From Holdemania filiformis DSM 12042 (GTDB taxonomy: Bacteria > Bacillota_I > Bacilli_A > Erysipelotrichales > Erysipelotrichaceae): 49,088 bases of DNA. The translations under genes and the position numbers were made by a program. Position 1 is the first letter of the stretch. Each line of letters begins with the position of its first letter. Positions 1 to 8,236 of the stretch are shown in pieces. The stretch spans positions 1 to 49,088 of the forward strand of contig NZ_GG657556.1 of assembly GCF_000157995.1 (NCBI RefSeq). The letters are read 5' to 3'. The notes beneath the pieces are model-generated. The model was not told the origin of the DNA, did not search any database, and saw only the letters and a program-made list of their open reading frames with translations.

Positions 1-2
1 TG

Positions 3-353
3 GACAAATTAGCACAAGTTTTGTCTACAATTGCAAAGTGTTTGGCATATCCTGAGTTAAATATTGCTTTTACAATAAAGGATACAGCAGCATTGAACGA
101 AGCACTTTTACGTGAAACAGCGATGAATGCGAAACACAAAGCGGAGTTACTATGCGAAGCTTCAGATGTGAAATTGGGACAGTTGCTTACAATTGATTAT
201 GACTGGAAAGAATTTAACATCTATTCAGAGACAAATATTGATTTTATGCATCAGTATTCGTATGATTCTTCCCCCAAAACAAAGTATATGAAGATGGAAC
301 CGGATTCTATTCATATCAAAGATACTGCAAATTATATCTGGGAAATTATGTAA
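3..353 (+). CDS. SIMPL (DUF541) domain protein, C-terminal part, cut by window edge
   Basis: The reading frame is already open at the first complete codon (position 3), so the N-terminus lies outside the window; the TTG at 21 is not needed as a start. About 116 residues remain. The pattern of an Ala-rich helix with ALLRETAMNAKHKAELLCEA followed by KLGQLLTIDYDW matches the end of SIMPL/DUF541 domains, where an A..KA..LA helix precedes a Gly-Leu/Val strand. Family members are usually exported or surface proteins of poorly known function. Codon use is AT-rich, like recQ downstream and unlike the bulk of the window. The family call is from recognised pattern only. Confidence 0.6.
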   Translation, partial: DKLAQVLSTIAKCLAYPELNIAFTIKDTAALNEALLRETAMNAKHKAELLCEASDVKLGQLLTIDYDWKEFNIYSETNIDFMHQYSYDSSPKTKYMKMEPDSIHIKDTANYIWEIM

Positions 354-1004
354 CACGTCTCTTTTGAAGGTGATAAACAAAAGTTTTATCGTATTAAAGA
401 ACAGCCATAAGACTTGCGCGAATATGCCAAAAAAATGAAGCCCGGCTTGAGATCAAAGTGTTTGTATCTCCTAGAATTATGCTCTATATATGTATATGGC
501 TAAAAGCCGTTCAGTTAGCTACCTACAGCTGTGGTTGAGCCTGTAAACATCTTGTCACGTCCGTTTAACTCCCAGGAGATTGTATCCGCAATGAGAAAAT
601 TGATATAGGTGTGGCCAAAGTCAATCCGATCCAGGCGCTGGTGGAATTTTTTACAGCCAAGGTTTGGACGATGTCCGTACTGCTGTCAATAATACAGGTA
701 ATTACCATCTTCCAATCGTTGAACAATCTTCTTAATAAAAAGATCTTTGTCAGCTTTTCTTTCCTAAACTTATTTATAGGATTTTGTATTAGACTGATGT
801 GGATGTTGCTATTTCATAAGATTTCACGAATTCTATATGAAAGAGTAAATCTCTTATGAATTAAACTCAGACAGTGACATTACAATAATTAGATTATTAC
901 AGAACATTCTATATAGGTTTAAAGAAATAAAATACCACGACAGGTTATTAAATATTTGTGTTATCATTGGCATAGTCAAATAAATTAGATTTGAGGGATG
1001 GAAG
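354..1004. other. AT-rich gap with broken reading frames
   Basis: No convincing gene is seen in these 650 bases. An 82-codon frame from a GTG at 611 to 859 has no ribosome binding site, is preceded by a short ATG frame that stops at once (591-608), and encodes a hydrophobic C-terminal half (about residues 20-65). The minus strand at about 480-700 also has protein-like stretches interrupted by stops. The stretch looks like decayed coding DNA, possibly a mobile-element or gene remnant, but I could not name the source. Confidence 0.4.
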
Positions 1005-2867
1005 ATGGATGCAAGACAGAACCTGAAAAAATACTTTGGCTATGATTCTTTCCGAGAAGGTCAGGCGAAGATCATTAATGCAATTCTTGCGGGGCGCGAT
1101 GCATTGGCAATCATGCCGACAGGGGCAGGAAAATCAATCTGCTATCAAATTCCTGCTGTGATGTTGCATGGGATTACGTTGGTAATTTCACCGCTGATAT
1201 CACTGATGATGGATCAGGTCAAGGCTTTAAATGAGGCTGGAATTCGCGCTGCTTTTATTAATTCATCCCTGAGCGAAACTCAAATTGCTAAAGCTTTACT
1301 GCTTGCTGAAAAAGGAGTCTATAAGATTATCTATGTCGCTCCGGAACGATTAGAAAGTCACGATTTTATTCATTTTGCCCGTCAAGCTGATATTTCCATG
1401 ATTACCGTTGATGAAGCTCACTGTATTTCTCAATGGGGTCAAGATTTTAGACCAAGTTATCTGAAAATCATCGAATTTGTCAAAAGTTTGCCAAAGCGTC
1501 CGATTGTCAGTGCATTTACGGCAACCGCAACACAAGAAGTAAAAACAGATATACTCTGTGTTTTAAATCTGATTGAACCGGAGGTGGTTGTGACTGGATT
1601 TGATCGGAAAAACTTATTTTATAGTGTAGAAAAAAGAAAAGATAAAGATCATTTTGTCATAGAGTATGTTGAGAAACATGTAAAAGAAAGCGGAATCATC
1701 TATTGCGCGACTCGCAAAAACGTAGATAACCTTTTTATGTTGCTTTCCAAACAAGGTGTTTCTGTCACCCGCTATCACGCCGGATTAGACAAAGAAGAAA
1801 GAAAGCAAAATCAGGATGATTTTATCTATGATCGAACTCCGGTCATTGTGGCAACGAATGCTTTTGGGATGGGCATTGATAAGTCGAACGTCCGGTATGT
1901 AATCCATTATAATATGCCTCAAAGCATGGAAAGTTATTACCAAGAAGCAGGCCGTGCAGGCCGGGATGGCGAGACTTCACAATGCATCCTATTATTTTCT
2001 GCCCAAGATATCATGATCAACAAGTTCCTGCTGGAAAATAAAGATTTTTCAGATCTTTCTTCTGAGGAAATTGAGATTATAAAACAACGGGATGCTCGGC
2101 GTCTTAAAGTTATGGAGAATTATTGCAGAACCAATGGATGTTTGCGAAATACCATTTTAGATTATTTTGGGGAAAAAGTAATAAAACCTTGCGATAACTG
2201 CGGCAATTGTATGAAAGACTATAAAAAAATTGATATGACTGAAGAAGCGAAACAGGTTATCAATTGCGTTGCAGAAACAAGAGGCCGGTACGGATTAACG
2301 ATAGTATTGGGAACCTTAATCGGTGCAAATCGTGCAAGACTTAAAGAGGTGGGCACGAATCGTTACAAAACCTATGGAGCATTAAAGAAATACTCTGAGT
2401 CACAGATCCGAGAGCTCATCTATGAACTCATTAATCAGGGATATTTGATTCAGTCAGAAGACCAATATGGAGTTTTGAAACTTGGCGATATCACGATGCT
2501 GCAAGATGAGAATGCTCATGTGATTTTAAAAGTCACTGAAGAAAAAACACAGGAAGCTGGAAAATTAAAGAGCAAACAAAGAAATACGGACAAGCTTACC
2601 TCCACTGGCTATGTTTTATTTGATGCTTTGCGTAAACTTCGGACAGATATTGCGAGAGAGGAAGGATTACCACCTTATATCATTTTTAATGATAAGACAT
2701 TGATTGATATGTGTGTTAAATTGCCGCTTGATGAAGAGGCCATGTTGGATATCGTAGGTGTCGGTGTTAATAAACTACAAAAATATGGACAACGATTCTT
2801 AGCGGTCATTGTGGACTTTAAAAAAACGCATCAAGAGGATAAAACCTCAATTCAAGATGATGCTTAA
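1005..2867 (+). CDS. recQ: ATP-dependent DNA helicase RecQ
   Basis: A full-length 620-residue RecQ, a 3'-5' helicase for recombination and replication-fork repair. The helicase core shows Walker A TGAGKS (residues 39-44), the DEAH box (136-139), the aromatic-rich loop after it (HCISQWGQDFRPSY), motif III TATAT (172-176) and motif VI YYQEAGRAGRDG (311-322). The RecQ C-terminal zinc cluster is intact (Cys379, 396, 399, 402). The winged-helix part follows at about 405-500, and an HRDC domain closes the protein (about 535-605). The start is preceded by GAGGGATGGAAG. Codon use is clearly AT-richer than in genes after 3.1 kb. It stands alone, with no operon partner on either side. Confidence 0.95.
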   Translation: MDARQNLKKYFGYDSFREGQAKIINAILAGRDALAIMPTGAGKSICYQIPAVMLHGITLVISPLISLMMDQVKALNEAGIRAAFINSSLSETQIAKALLLAEKGVYKIIYVAPERLESHDFIHFARQADISMITVDEAHCISQWGQDFRPSYLKIIEFVKSLPKRPIVSAFTATATQEVKTDILCVLNLIEPEVVVTGFDRKNLFYSVEKRKDKDHFVIEYVEKHVKESGIIYCATRKNVDNLFMLLSKQGVSVTRYHAGLDKEERKQNQDDFIYDRTPVIVATNAFGMGIDKSNVRYVIHYNMPQSMESYYQEAGRAGRDGETSQCILLFSAQDIMINKFLLENKDFSDLSSEEIEIIKQRDARRLKVMENYCRTNGCLRNTILDYFGEKVIKPCDNCGNCMKDYKKIDMTEEAKQVINCVAETRGRYGLTIVLGTLIGANRARLKEVGTNRYKTYGALKKYSESQIRELIYELINQGYLIQSEDQYGVLKLGDITMLQDENAHVILKVTEEKTQEAGKLKSKQRNTDKLTSTGYVLFDALRKLRTDIAREEGLPPYIIFNDKTLIDMCVKLPLDEEAMLDIVGVGVNKLQKYGQRFLAVIVDFKKTHQEDKTSIQDDA

Positions 2868-3012
2868 GATTACGATATTTGAGTTAAAAGAAGAAAAACA
2901 AGTATTATGAGATGAATGGAAAGCAAGGAGTTCTTATAAAAGATTAAATTTGACGAGTAATGATGTTATTGCCATTGTAATTTGAATGATTGAAGAAGAA
3001 TCAGCCAAGTAA
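2860..3012 (+). pseudogene. Degenerate short ORF with two in-frame TGA codons
   Basis: An ATG overlapping the end of recQ by 8 bases opens a frame reading MLKITIFELKEEKQVL, then TGA, then DEWKARSSYKRL..., then TGA, then MIEEESAK and TAA. Both TGA codons sit where Trp would look natural (VL-W-DEW, VI-W-MI). Elsewhere in the window TGA is a normal stop, for example at metK and potB. I read this as a decayed gene or a chance frame and do not recognise a family. Confidence 0.25.
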
Positions 3013-3039
3013 ATGTTTTATACTAAAAGGGTAAGAAAA

Positions 3040-3081
3040 AGGCCGGTAAAGCAGAGTGAGATTGTCTCTGCCAGCCGGCCT
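3040..3081 (-). terminator. Intrinsic terminator of the HAD phosphatase gene
   Basis: A long hairpin with outer arms AGGCCGG/CCGGCCT and inner arms GCAGAG/CTCTGC. Read on the minus strand it is followed by TTTTTCTTACCCTTTT, so it best serves the minus-strand gene ending at 3173. On the plus strand only a weak T-rich tail follows. Confidence 0.75.
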
Positions 3082-3172
3082 CTTATATATGATTTTAATT
3101 TCTATTCATGTATTCTGACAGACAAGGATAAACCGTGATGGGCATACTTTGAAAAATCTTCTTCTTTACTCC

Positions 3173-4006
3173 CTACTGAAACACCAGCTGCTCCATCATC
3201 CGCGCTGCCCCGTCTTCTTTATGCGACAACGCATGATGCCGCGCCATCGCCAGCACTTCCTCCGTCGCGTTGGCGACAGCGACGCTGTGTCCGGCGACGT
3301 TCAACATCGGCAGGTCGTTGGCGTTATCACCAAATGCCGCCGTTTCCTCCGGCGTGCAGTTCAGCTGCTGCATGACCCATTTCAAGGCTTCGCCTTTATT
3401 CGCCTGCGGATGCAGAATCTCCAGGTTTGACGGATGCGAAGACGTCAGTTCAATTCCCTCTTCATCCGATAACAGATTGATCAACGCCTGCTTCTTTTCC
3501 GGATAATCGCGGCTGGTAATAAAATGAATCTTCGCGATTTGCGCGTCCGGCAGGGCATCCAGGAAATCCTTCCCGGATTCCCAAATCCGGTTTTTCAAAA
3601 TGTTTTCCAGATAAGAACCGTCGATCTTCAACGCCTTTCGGTCGTCCAGAATCGCCAGATGACTGTGAAGCCGCCCTTCAATCAAACAACTCCAATGCGG
3701 ATTCATCGGTTCCGCCTTTGTCAATAACGCTTTGGCTCTGGCCGCAGGCAGCGTATTGGAAACCAAGGTTTCGCCCGTTTGATTATCCACGATCAAGCCT
3801 CCGTTGGCCGTAACGATCCAGCGGATTTTTTTCTGATCCCGCAGCCATTGCGGAATCTCCCCTAAGGGCCGGGAACTGCATGGCACAAATTCCACGCCGC
3901 TGTCCAAAATCCGGCTGAGAATTTCCTTTGTGGTCTCGGTTAAGACAAAATGTTCGTTCAGTAATGTGAAATCCAGGTCGGTGGCGATCAGGCGAATTGA
4001 ACTCAT
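3173..4006 (-). CDS. Cof-type HAD-superfamily phosphatase
   Basis: A 277-residue class IIB HAD hydrolase, cytosolic and probably acting on sugar phosphates or similar small phosphoesters. Motif I is DLDFT near residue 10, with F replacing the usual G of DxDGT but both catalytic Asp kept. Motif II is CSSR, motif III the Lys in NKGEALKWV, and motif IV is GDNANDLPML. A cap domain lies between. I chose the ATG at 4006 over the TTG at 4012 because AGGAGG lies 10 bases before the ATG but only 4 before the TTG. It is transcribed divergently from metK. The substrate cannot be inferred from context. Confidence 0.88.
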   Translation of the reverse strand: MSSIRLIATDLDFTLLNEHFVLTETTKEILSRILDSGVEFVPCSSRPLGEIPQWLRDQKKIRWIVTANGGLIVDNQTGETLVSNTLPAARAKALLTKAEPMNPHWSCLIEGRLHSHLAILDDRKALKIDGSYLENILKNRIWESGKDFLDALPDAQIAKIHFITSRDYPEKKQALINLLSDEEGIELTSSHPSNLEILHPQANKGEALKWVMQQLNCTPEETAAFGDNANDLPMLNVAGHSVAVANATEEVLAMARHHALSHKEDGAARMMEQLVFQ

Positions 4007-4050
4007 AAACAAAAATCCTCCTCTTTCCTCTTTCAGAATATTTTCTAACT

Positions 4051-4079
4051 ATGATACCAAAGCCGCAGAAGGAATACAA
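4051..4079 (-). promoter_or_regulatory. Promoter of the HAD phosphatase gene
   Basis: On the minus strand TTGTAT (4079-4074) and TATCAT (4056-4051) are separated by 17 bases, with a TGG extension directly before the -10 box. Confidence 0.55.
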
Positions 4080-4180
4080 GCCTGAAAATAACAAATGGAG
4101 GGCAAGCTTCGCAGAATTCAAATCAAGCTCAGGCAGAAAGCCGGAAATGTCTGGAATTTGCGGATTATGTAGAGAAATCC

Positions 4181-4211
4181 TTGCTTTTTATCATCAGGTA
4201 TGGTTTACTAT
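4181..4211 (+). promoter_or_regulatory. Probable promoter of the metK riboswitch transcript
   Basis: TTGCTT (4181-4186) and TTTACT (4204-4209) are spaced by 17 bases; the overlapping TACTAT (4206-4211) is an alternative -10. The predicted start, about 4217, falls just before the riboswitch P1 helix. Confidence 0.45.
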
Positions 4212-4218
4212 TCCTGGT

Positions 4219-4353
4219 CTTTTTATCAAGAATGAGGGAGAGAGTCAGCTCGACGAACTCATACCAACCTGCTTGGAAGCAAGGTGGTAATGCTGGCAAC
4301 GATAAGAAAGCAGGACGATGAATCATGAAGCCTTCTTTCTGAAGGCTTTTCTT
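4219..4353 (+). promoter_or_regulatory. SAM-I (S-box) riboswitch with terminator, upstream of metK
   Basis: The stretch has the S-box order of elements: P1 5' strand TTTTATC (4221-4227) followed by AAGA, GAGGGA (4234-4239), CGACGAAC, ACCAACC (4262-4268), a P3 hairpin CCTGCTTGGAAGCAAGG, GTGGTAATGCTGGC (4284-4297) and the P1 3' strand GATAAGAAAG (4301-4310). Then comes an intrinsic terminator, AAGCCTTC (4328-4335)/GAAGGCTT (4341-4348) plus TTTTCTT. AGAAAG in P1 (4305-4310) can pair with CTTTCT in the terminator (4335-4340), giving a plausible antiterminator. In this family SAM stabilises P1 and causes termination. The core departs from consensus at several positions, so a covariance-model check would be decisive. 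Confidence 0.75.
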
Positions 4354-4397
4354 ATGCGTCATATCTGCCTTGATAAAAAAGACAAGGAGGATAATCT

Positions 4398-5498
4398 ATG
4401 AAAAAATTTTTTACCAGCGAATCCGTCACCAGCGGACACCCGGACAAAATCTGCGACGCCATTTCCGACGCGATTCTGGACGAAGCGCTTCGTCAGGATC
4501 CTGCCAGCAAGATGGCGGTGGAAACGACGATCAAAGACAATCTGATTTTTATCTATGGCGAAGCGAACACCAGCGCCGATCTGCCGTTTGAAAAAATTGC
4601 GAAGGACAAAATCCGCGAAATCGGCTATACGGAAGAATTTGAAGTCTTGACCAAGGTGTCGAAGCAGTCGGCAGAAATCTATGAAGCGGTCATGCATGAT
4701 GAAGCCGATATGGGCGCGGGCGATCAGGGAATTATGTTCGGCTACGCCTGCAACGAAACTGAAAACTACATGCCGATGCCGATCGCGCTGGCTCACCGGC
4801 TGGCAGAGCGGCTGGAACAAGTCCGCAAACAGGAAGCCCACTCCATTCTGAAACCTGATGGCAAAACTCAGGTCACCGTGGAATATGATGATAACAAACC
4901 AGTCCGGCTTGACACCATCGTCGTTTCCACGCAGCATATCGCTGAAGCGACCCAGGAAGAAATCCGGGCCAAGATCATCAATGAGGTCATCAATCCGGTA
5001 ATCGACGCCAACCTGATCGATAAGGACACGAAGATTCTCGTTAATCCAAGCGGATCCTTCGTTGTTGGCGGGCCGTTCGGCGACAGCGGCACGACCGGCC
5101 GTAAGATCGTCGTCGATACCTACGGCGGCATGGGACGGATCGGCGGCGGCTGCTTCAGCTCCAAGGACCCGAGCAAGGTTGACCGCAGCGCGGCCTATTA
5201 CAGCCGTTTCGTCGCCAAGAACCTGGTGGCGGCCGGTCTGGCGGATCGGTTGGAAATTGAAGTCTCTTACGCCATCGGTAAGAGCGAACCGATTTCGATC
5301 TATGTCGAAACCTTTGGGACCGGCAAGGTCAGCGACGAGGAAATTCTGGAAATTATTCATAAGAATTTCGATTTCCGCGTCTCCAGCATCCTTCGTCAGT
5401 TAGACCTGAAAAAGCCAATCTACAGCCGCTATTCCGCTTACGGTCACTTTGGCCGCAGCGATTGCGCCTGGGAAAAATTAATTGAGTTAAAGCGCTGA
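4398..5498 (+). CDS. metK: S-adenosylmethionine synthetase
   Basis: A 366-residue methionine adenosyltransferase making SAM from Met and ATP; family members are usually 380-400 residues. The N-terminal SESVTSGHPDK with catalytic His14, the hexapeptide region GAGDQGIMFGYA and the glycine-rich loop before KDPSKVDRSAAY are present. That loop reads GGGCFSSKD where most MetK proteins have GGGAFSGKD, a mild departure. AAGGAGG lies seven bases before the ATG. The gene sits alone behind the SAM riboswitch, consistent with feedback by its own product, and its stop codon overlaps a terminator. Confidence 0.97.
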   Translation: MKKFFTSESVTSGHPDKICDAISDAILDEALRQDPASKMAVETTIKDNLIFIYGEANTSADLPFEKIAKDKIREIGYTEEFEVLTKVSKQSAEIYEAVMHDEADMGAGDQGIMFGYACNETENYMPMPIALAHRLAERLEQVRKQEAHSILKPDGKTQVTVEYDDNKPVRLDTIVVSTQHIAEATQEEIRAKIINEVINPVIDANLIDKDTKILVNPSGSFVVGGPFGDSGTTGRKIVVDTYGGMGRIGGGCFSSKDPSKVDRSAAYYSRFVAKNLVAAGLADRLEIEVSYAIGKSEPISIYVETFGTGKVSDEEILEIIHKNFDFRVSSILRQLDLKKPIYSRYSAYGHFGRSDCAWEKLIELKR

Positions 5499-5511
5499 CC
5501 GGCGCTTTTTC
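5489..5511 (+). terminator. Terminator of metK
   Basis: AAGCGC/GCGCTT hairpin followed by TTTTTCTT; the stop codon TGA is in the loop. Confidence 0.75.
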
Positions 5512-5766
5512 TTCGCCGCTGAGGAAGACAAAACGACAAAATTCAAGTACAATGAAGACAATCCCATCACTAATCAAGAAAATGGGAATGACAACAGGCA
5601 AATAAAAGATTTTATATTATTCACAGCGCAAACCAGGAAAACGCGCCCGCTGGCGAAAACCCTCATCTCAAAGCGACCGGATTTCCCGCCACTTTGATTT
5701 GCGCTACCCCATCCGCTCTAAACAAACAGAAAAAGCAACGCTGGCAGCCAGCCAAGGAGGAAGACG

Positions 5767-7785
5767 ATGACTGATTTTTTACCTGTAACCCGTGAAGAAA
5801 TGGAACAACGTGGTTGGACGCAGCCCGATTTCATCTATGTCAGCGGCGACGCCTACGTCGATCATCCGTCCTTCGGCCCGGCGATCATCACGCGCATGCT
5901 GGAAGCCTACGGCTATAAGGTCTGCATGATCCCGCAGCCCAACTGGACGCGCGACGAACCTTTTATGGAATTCGGTGAGCCGCGGCTGGGTTTCCTGGTG
6001 TCCTCCGGCAACATTGACTCAATGGTCAATCATTATTCGGTTTCCAAACGCCGCCGGGATAAAGATAATTACACGGATAACGGCGAGATGGGCAAACGTC
6101 CGGACCGCGCGACGATTGTGTATTCCCAGAAAATCAAACAACTCTATCCCAGGACGCCGGTGATTCTGGGCGGGATTGAGGCATCGCTGCGGCGGTTAGC
6201 CCATTATGACTATTGGGATGATCAAGTCCGGCGGTCAATCCTTTTGGATTCCGGTGCTGATCTCGTATTGTACGGCATGGGCGAGAACTCGATCATCGAG
6301 CTGGCAGAAGCGCTGGACGGCGGCCTGCCGATTCAGGATATTATCTGGATTAAAGGCTCCGTCTACAAATGCAAGACAATCGATCATCTGTTTGAACATA
6401 AGCTGCTGCCTGCCTTTGAGGAAGTGTCGCAGGATAAGCGCAAATATGCCGAGAGCTTCCGCATCCAGCATCTCAACATCGATGCCCTCAATGCCGCGGT
6501 GCTGGTCGAGCCGTATCAAGGCTGGTATGTCGTCGCCAATACCCCGGCGCTGCCCCTGACGCAGCAGCAGATGGATTTTACCTATTCACTCCCCTACAAA
6601 AGAACCTTCCATCCGATGTATCATCACATCCCGGCGATTGATGAAGTCCGCTTTTCGATCATCTCCAACCGCGGCTGTTTCGGCAGCTGCGCTTTCTGCG
6701 CGCTAACCAATCATCAGGGCCGGGTGATTTCTTCACGAAGCAAGCAGTCGATTCTGGAGGAAGCGAAAAAGATAATCCAGGATCCGGATTTCAAAGGTTA
6801 CATCCATGACGTCGGCGGTCCGACCGCGAATTTCTATCATCCTTCCTGTCAGGATCAGCTGAAGCGCGGAACCTGTCCGGGCAAGGAATGTCTGCATCCC
6901 AAGCCATGTAAAAATCTTGAGGTTTCTCATCGCGATTATCTCAGCATCCTGCGCGATCTGCGGGTATTGCCGGGCGTGAAAAAGGTGTTTGTGCGCTCAG
7001 GCGTGCGGTACGATTATCTGATGTACGATCAAGACGATACCTTTTTCCGCGAACTGGTGCAGTATCACATCTCCGGTCAGCTGAAGGTAGCGCCGGAACA
7101 TGTCAGCGACAAGGTGCTGGATACGATGGGCAAATGCAATCACGCCCTGTATGAAAAATTCAGAGAGAAGTATCTGGCGCTGAACAAGGAATATGGAATG
7201 AATCAATTCCTCGTTCCATATCTGATGAGCTCGCATCCCGGCTGCGATCTGAACGACGCGATCGAGCTGGCCTGTTATCTCAAGTCGATCAATCACATTC
7301 CGCAGCAGGTGCAGGATTTCTATCCGACCCCGGCGACGATTTCCACGACGATGTACTGGACGGGACTGGATCCGATGACGATGAAACCGGTCTACGTCGC
7401 CCGGGATCCGCATGAAAAGCAGCTGCAGCGAGCGTTGATGCAATTCAACGCCCCGCGGAATTATAAGCTTGTGCAAGAAGCGCTGACCCGCGCCGGACGG
7501 ACCGATCTGATCGGCTATGGCCGCGATTGTCTGATTCCGCCTGTTCCCTGGGGAAAGCCTGCGGCAGGGGCTGGCCGGAAGGTGGATCGGTTCATTAAAG
7601 AAGAGGGCAAACGAAAGGGGAGCGGCAGCGGAAATACCAAGTCAGAAAGCCGCCCGCAAAAGTCGGGAAAAGGGCGTGAGGAATCCGCTGTAGGAAAAAA
7701 ACACGCAGCTCAGGGCAAGCGTTTTGATCAACGGAGAAAATCATCTCAGGGTTCATCCTCGTCTGCGAACAAGCGCAAGGGATGA
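5767..7785 (+). CDS. YgiQ family radical SAM protein
   Basis: A 672-residue protein of the YgiQ/UPF0313 family. An N-terminal B12-binding-like region (ISVSGDAYVDHP-like start, about 20-200) precedes a radical SAM core with Cys304, Cys308 and Cys311 in CFGSCAFC, which would hold the 4Fe-4S cluster that cleaves SAM. Further family Cys follow (CPGKECLHPKPC). A YgiQ C-terminal region is present. The last ~75 residues are a Lys/Ser/Gly-rich low-complexity tail, likely disordered and perhaps RNA-binding. The ATG has AAGGAGG eight bases upstream. The reaction catalysed by YgiQ is unknown. It is monocistronic. Confidence 0.93.
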   Translation: MTDFLPVTREEMEQRGWTQPDFIYVSGDAYVDHPSFGPAIITRMLEAYGYKVCMIPQPNWTRDEPFMEFGEPRLGFLVSSGNIDSMVNHYSVSKRRRDKDNYTDNGEMGKRPDRATIVYSQKIKQLYPRTPVILGGIEASLRRLAHYDYWDDQVRRSILLDSGADLVLYGMGENSIIELAEALDGGLPIQDIIWIKGSVYKCKTIDHLFEHKLLPAFEEVSQDKRKYAESFRIQHLNIDALNAAVLVEPYQGWYVVANTPALPLTQQQMDFTYSLPYKRTFHPMYHHIPAIDEVRFSIISNRGCFGSCAFCALTNHQGRVISSRSKQSILEEAKKIIQDPDFKGYIHDVGGPTANFYHPSCQDQLKRGTCPGKECLHPKPCKNLEVSHRDYLSILRDLRVLPGVKKVFVRSGVRYDYLMYDQDDTFFRELVQYHISGQLKVAPEHVSDKVLDTMGKCNHALYEKFREKYLALNKEYGMNQFLVPYLMSSHPGCDLNDAIELACYLKSINHIPQQVQDFYPTPATISTTMYWTGLDPMTMKPVYVARDPHEKQLQRALMQFNAPRNYKLVQEALTRAGRTDLIGYGRDCLIPPVPWGKPAAGAGRKVDRFIKEEGKRKGSGSGNTKSESRPQKSGKGREESAVGKKHAAQGKRFDQRRKSSQGSSSSANKRKG

Positions 7786-8182
7786 TTCCACCCGTTTTGC
7801 TTCACGGGTAATCCATCGCTATTTGTCTCAACGAACGCCGGTTGACTTCTGCGGCGTTTTTTGTTTTTCGTTAGGCTTGTCCGGTGCTGAACGCCGGCGA
7901 TCTCTGCCAAAGCTTTATCCGCAAGCTTCCCAAGCCGCTCCAAAGCCAAAAGGCTGTCAATACGGGGAATCTGAAAGTACAGCGCGATAGCTCGAGTTCA
8001 TCCTTATTCATGAGGGATTCTGCTCGCCCAAGACAAGGAAGCTGCGCAAAACCGCTAATGTTCTTCTTCCTTTTTCCGATTCGTTTCCAGGCCGCAGCCG
8101 AACCGCTTTCATTCATGAAATTATTATCACAAAACATACTCTTATCAATGAATAAAAAAGCCATCTTTGCGGGGTGCAATTG
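7786..8182. other. Intergenic region between the YgiQ gene and nagA
   Basis: Apart from the terminator at 7834-7862 I see no supported gene. A minus-strand frame (7746-7949) reads plausibly (YFQIPRIDSLLALERLGKLA) but has no start or ribosome binding site without a frameshift to an upstream ATG at about 8009, and it runs through the terminator and into the YgiQ gene. Confidence 0.4.
7834..7862 (+). terminator. Terminator of the YgiQ gene
   Basis: AACGCCG (7834-7840) pairs with CGGCGTT (7852-7858) and is followed by TTTTTTG. Confidence 0.8.
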
Positions 8183-8211
8183 TTGAATTCAATTTTCAAA
8201 GGGGATATAAT
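8183..8211 (+). promoter_or_regulatory. Promoter of the first nagA
   Basis: TTGAAT (8183-8188) and a perfect TATAAT (8206-8211) with a 17-base spacer. The ATG follows at 8237 behind AAGGGAGG. Confidence 0.75.
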
Positions 8212-8236
8212 AAGAACATCAAGGGAGGACTAAAAG

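Noticed and set aside
611-859. 82-residue membrane protein
   Set aside because: GTG start without a binding site in a region of broken frames; not strong enough to list as a gene.
2860-3012. Alternative genetic code (TGA = Trp)
   Set aside because: Many intact genes in the window end in TGA, so TGA is a normal stop here.
7746-8179. Possible minus-strand gene after the YgiQ gene
   Set aside because: It needs a frameshift to gain an ATG, has no ribosome binding site, and overlaps both the terminator and the YgiQ coding end.
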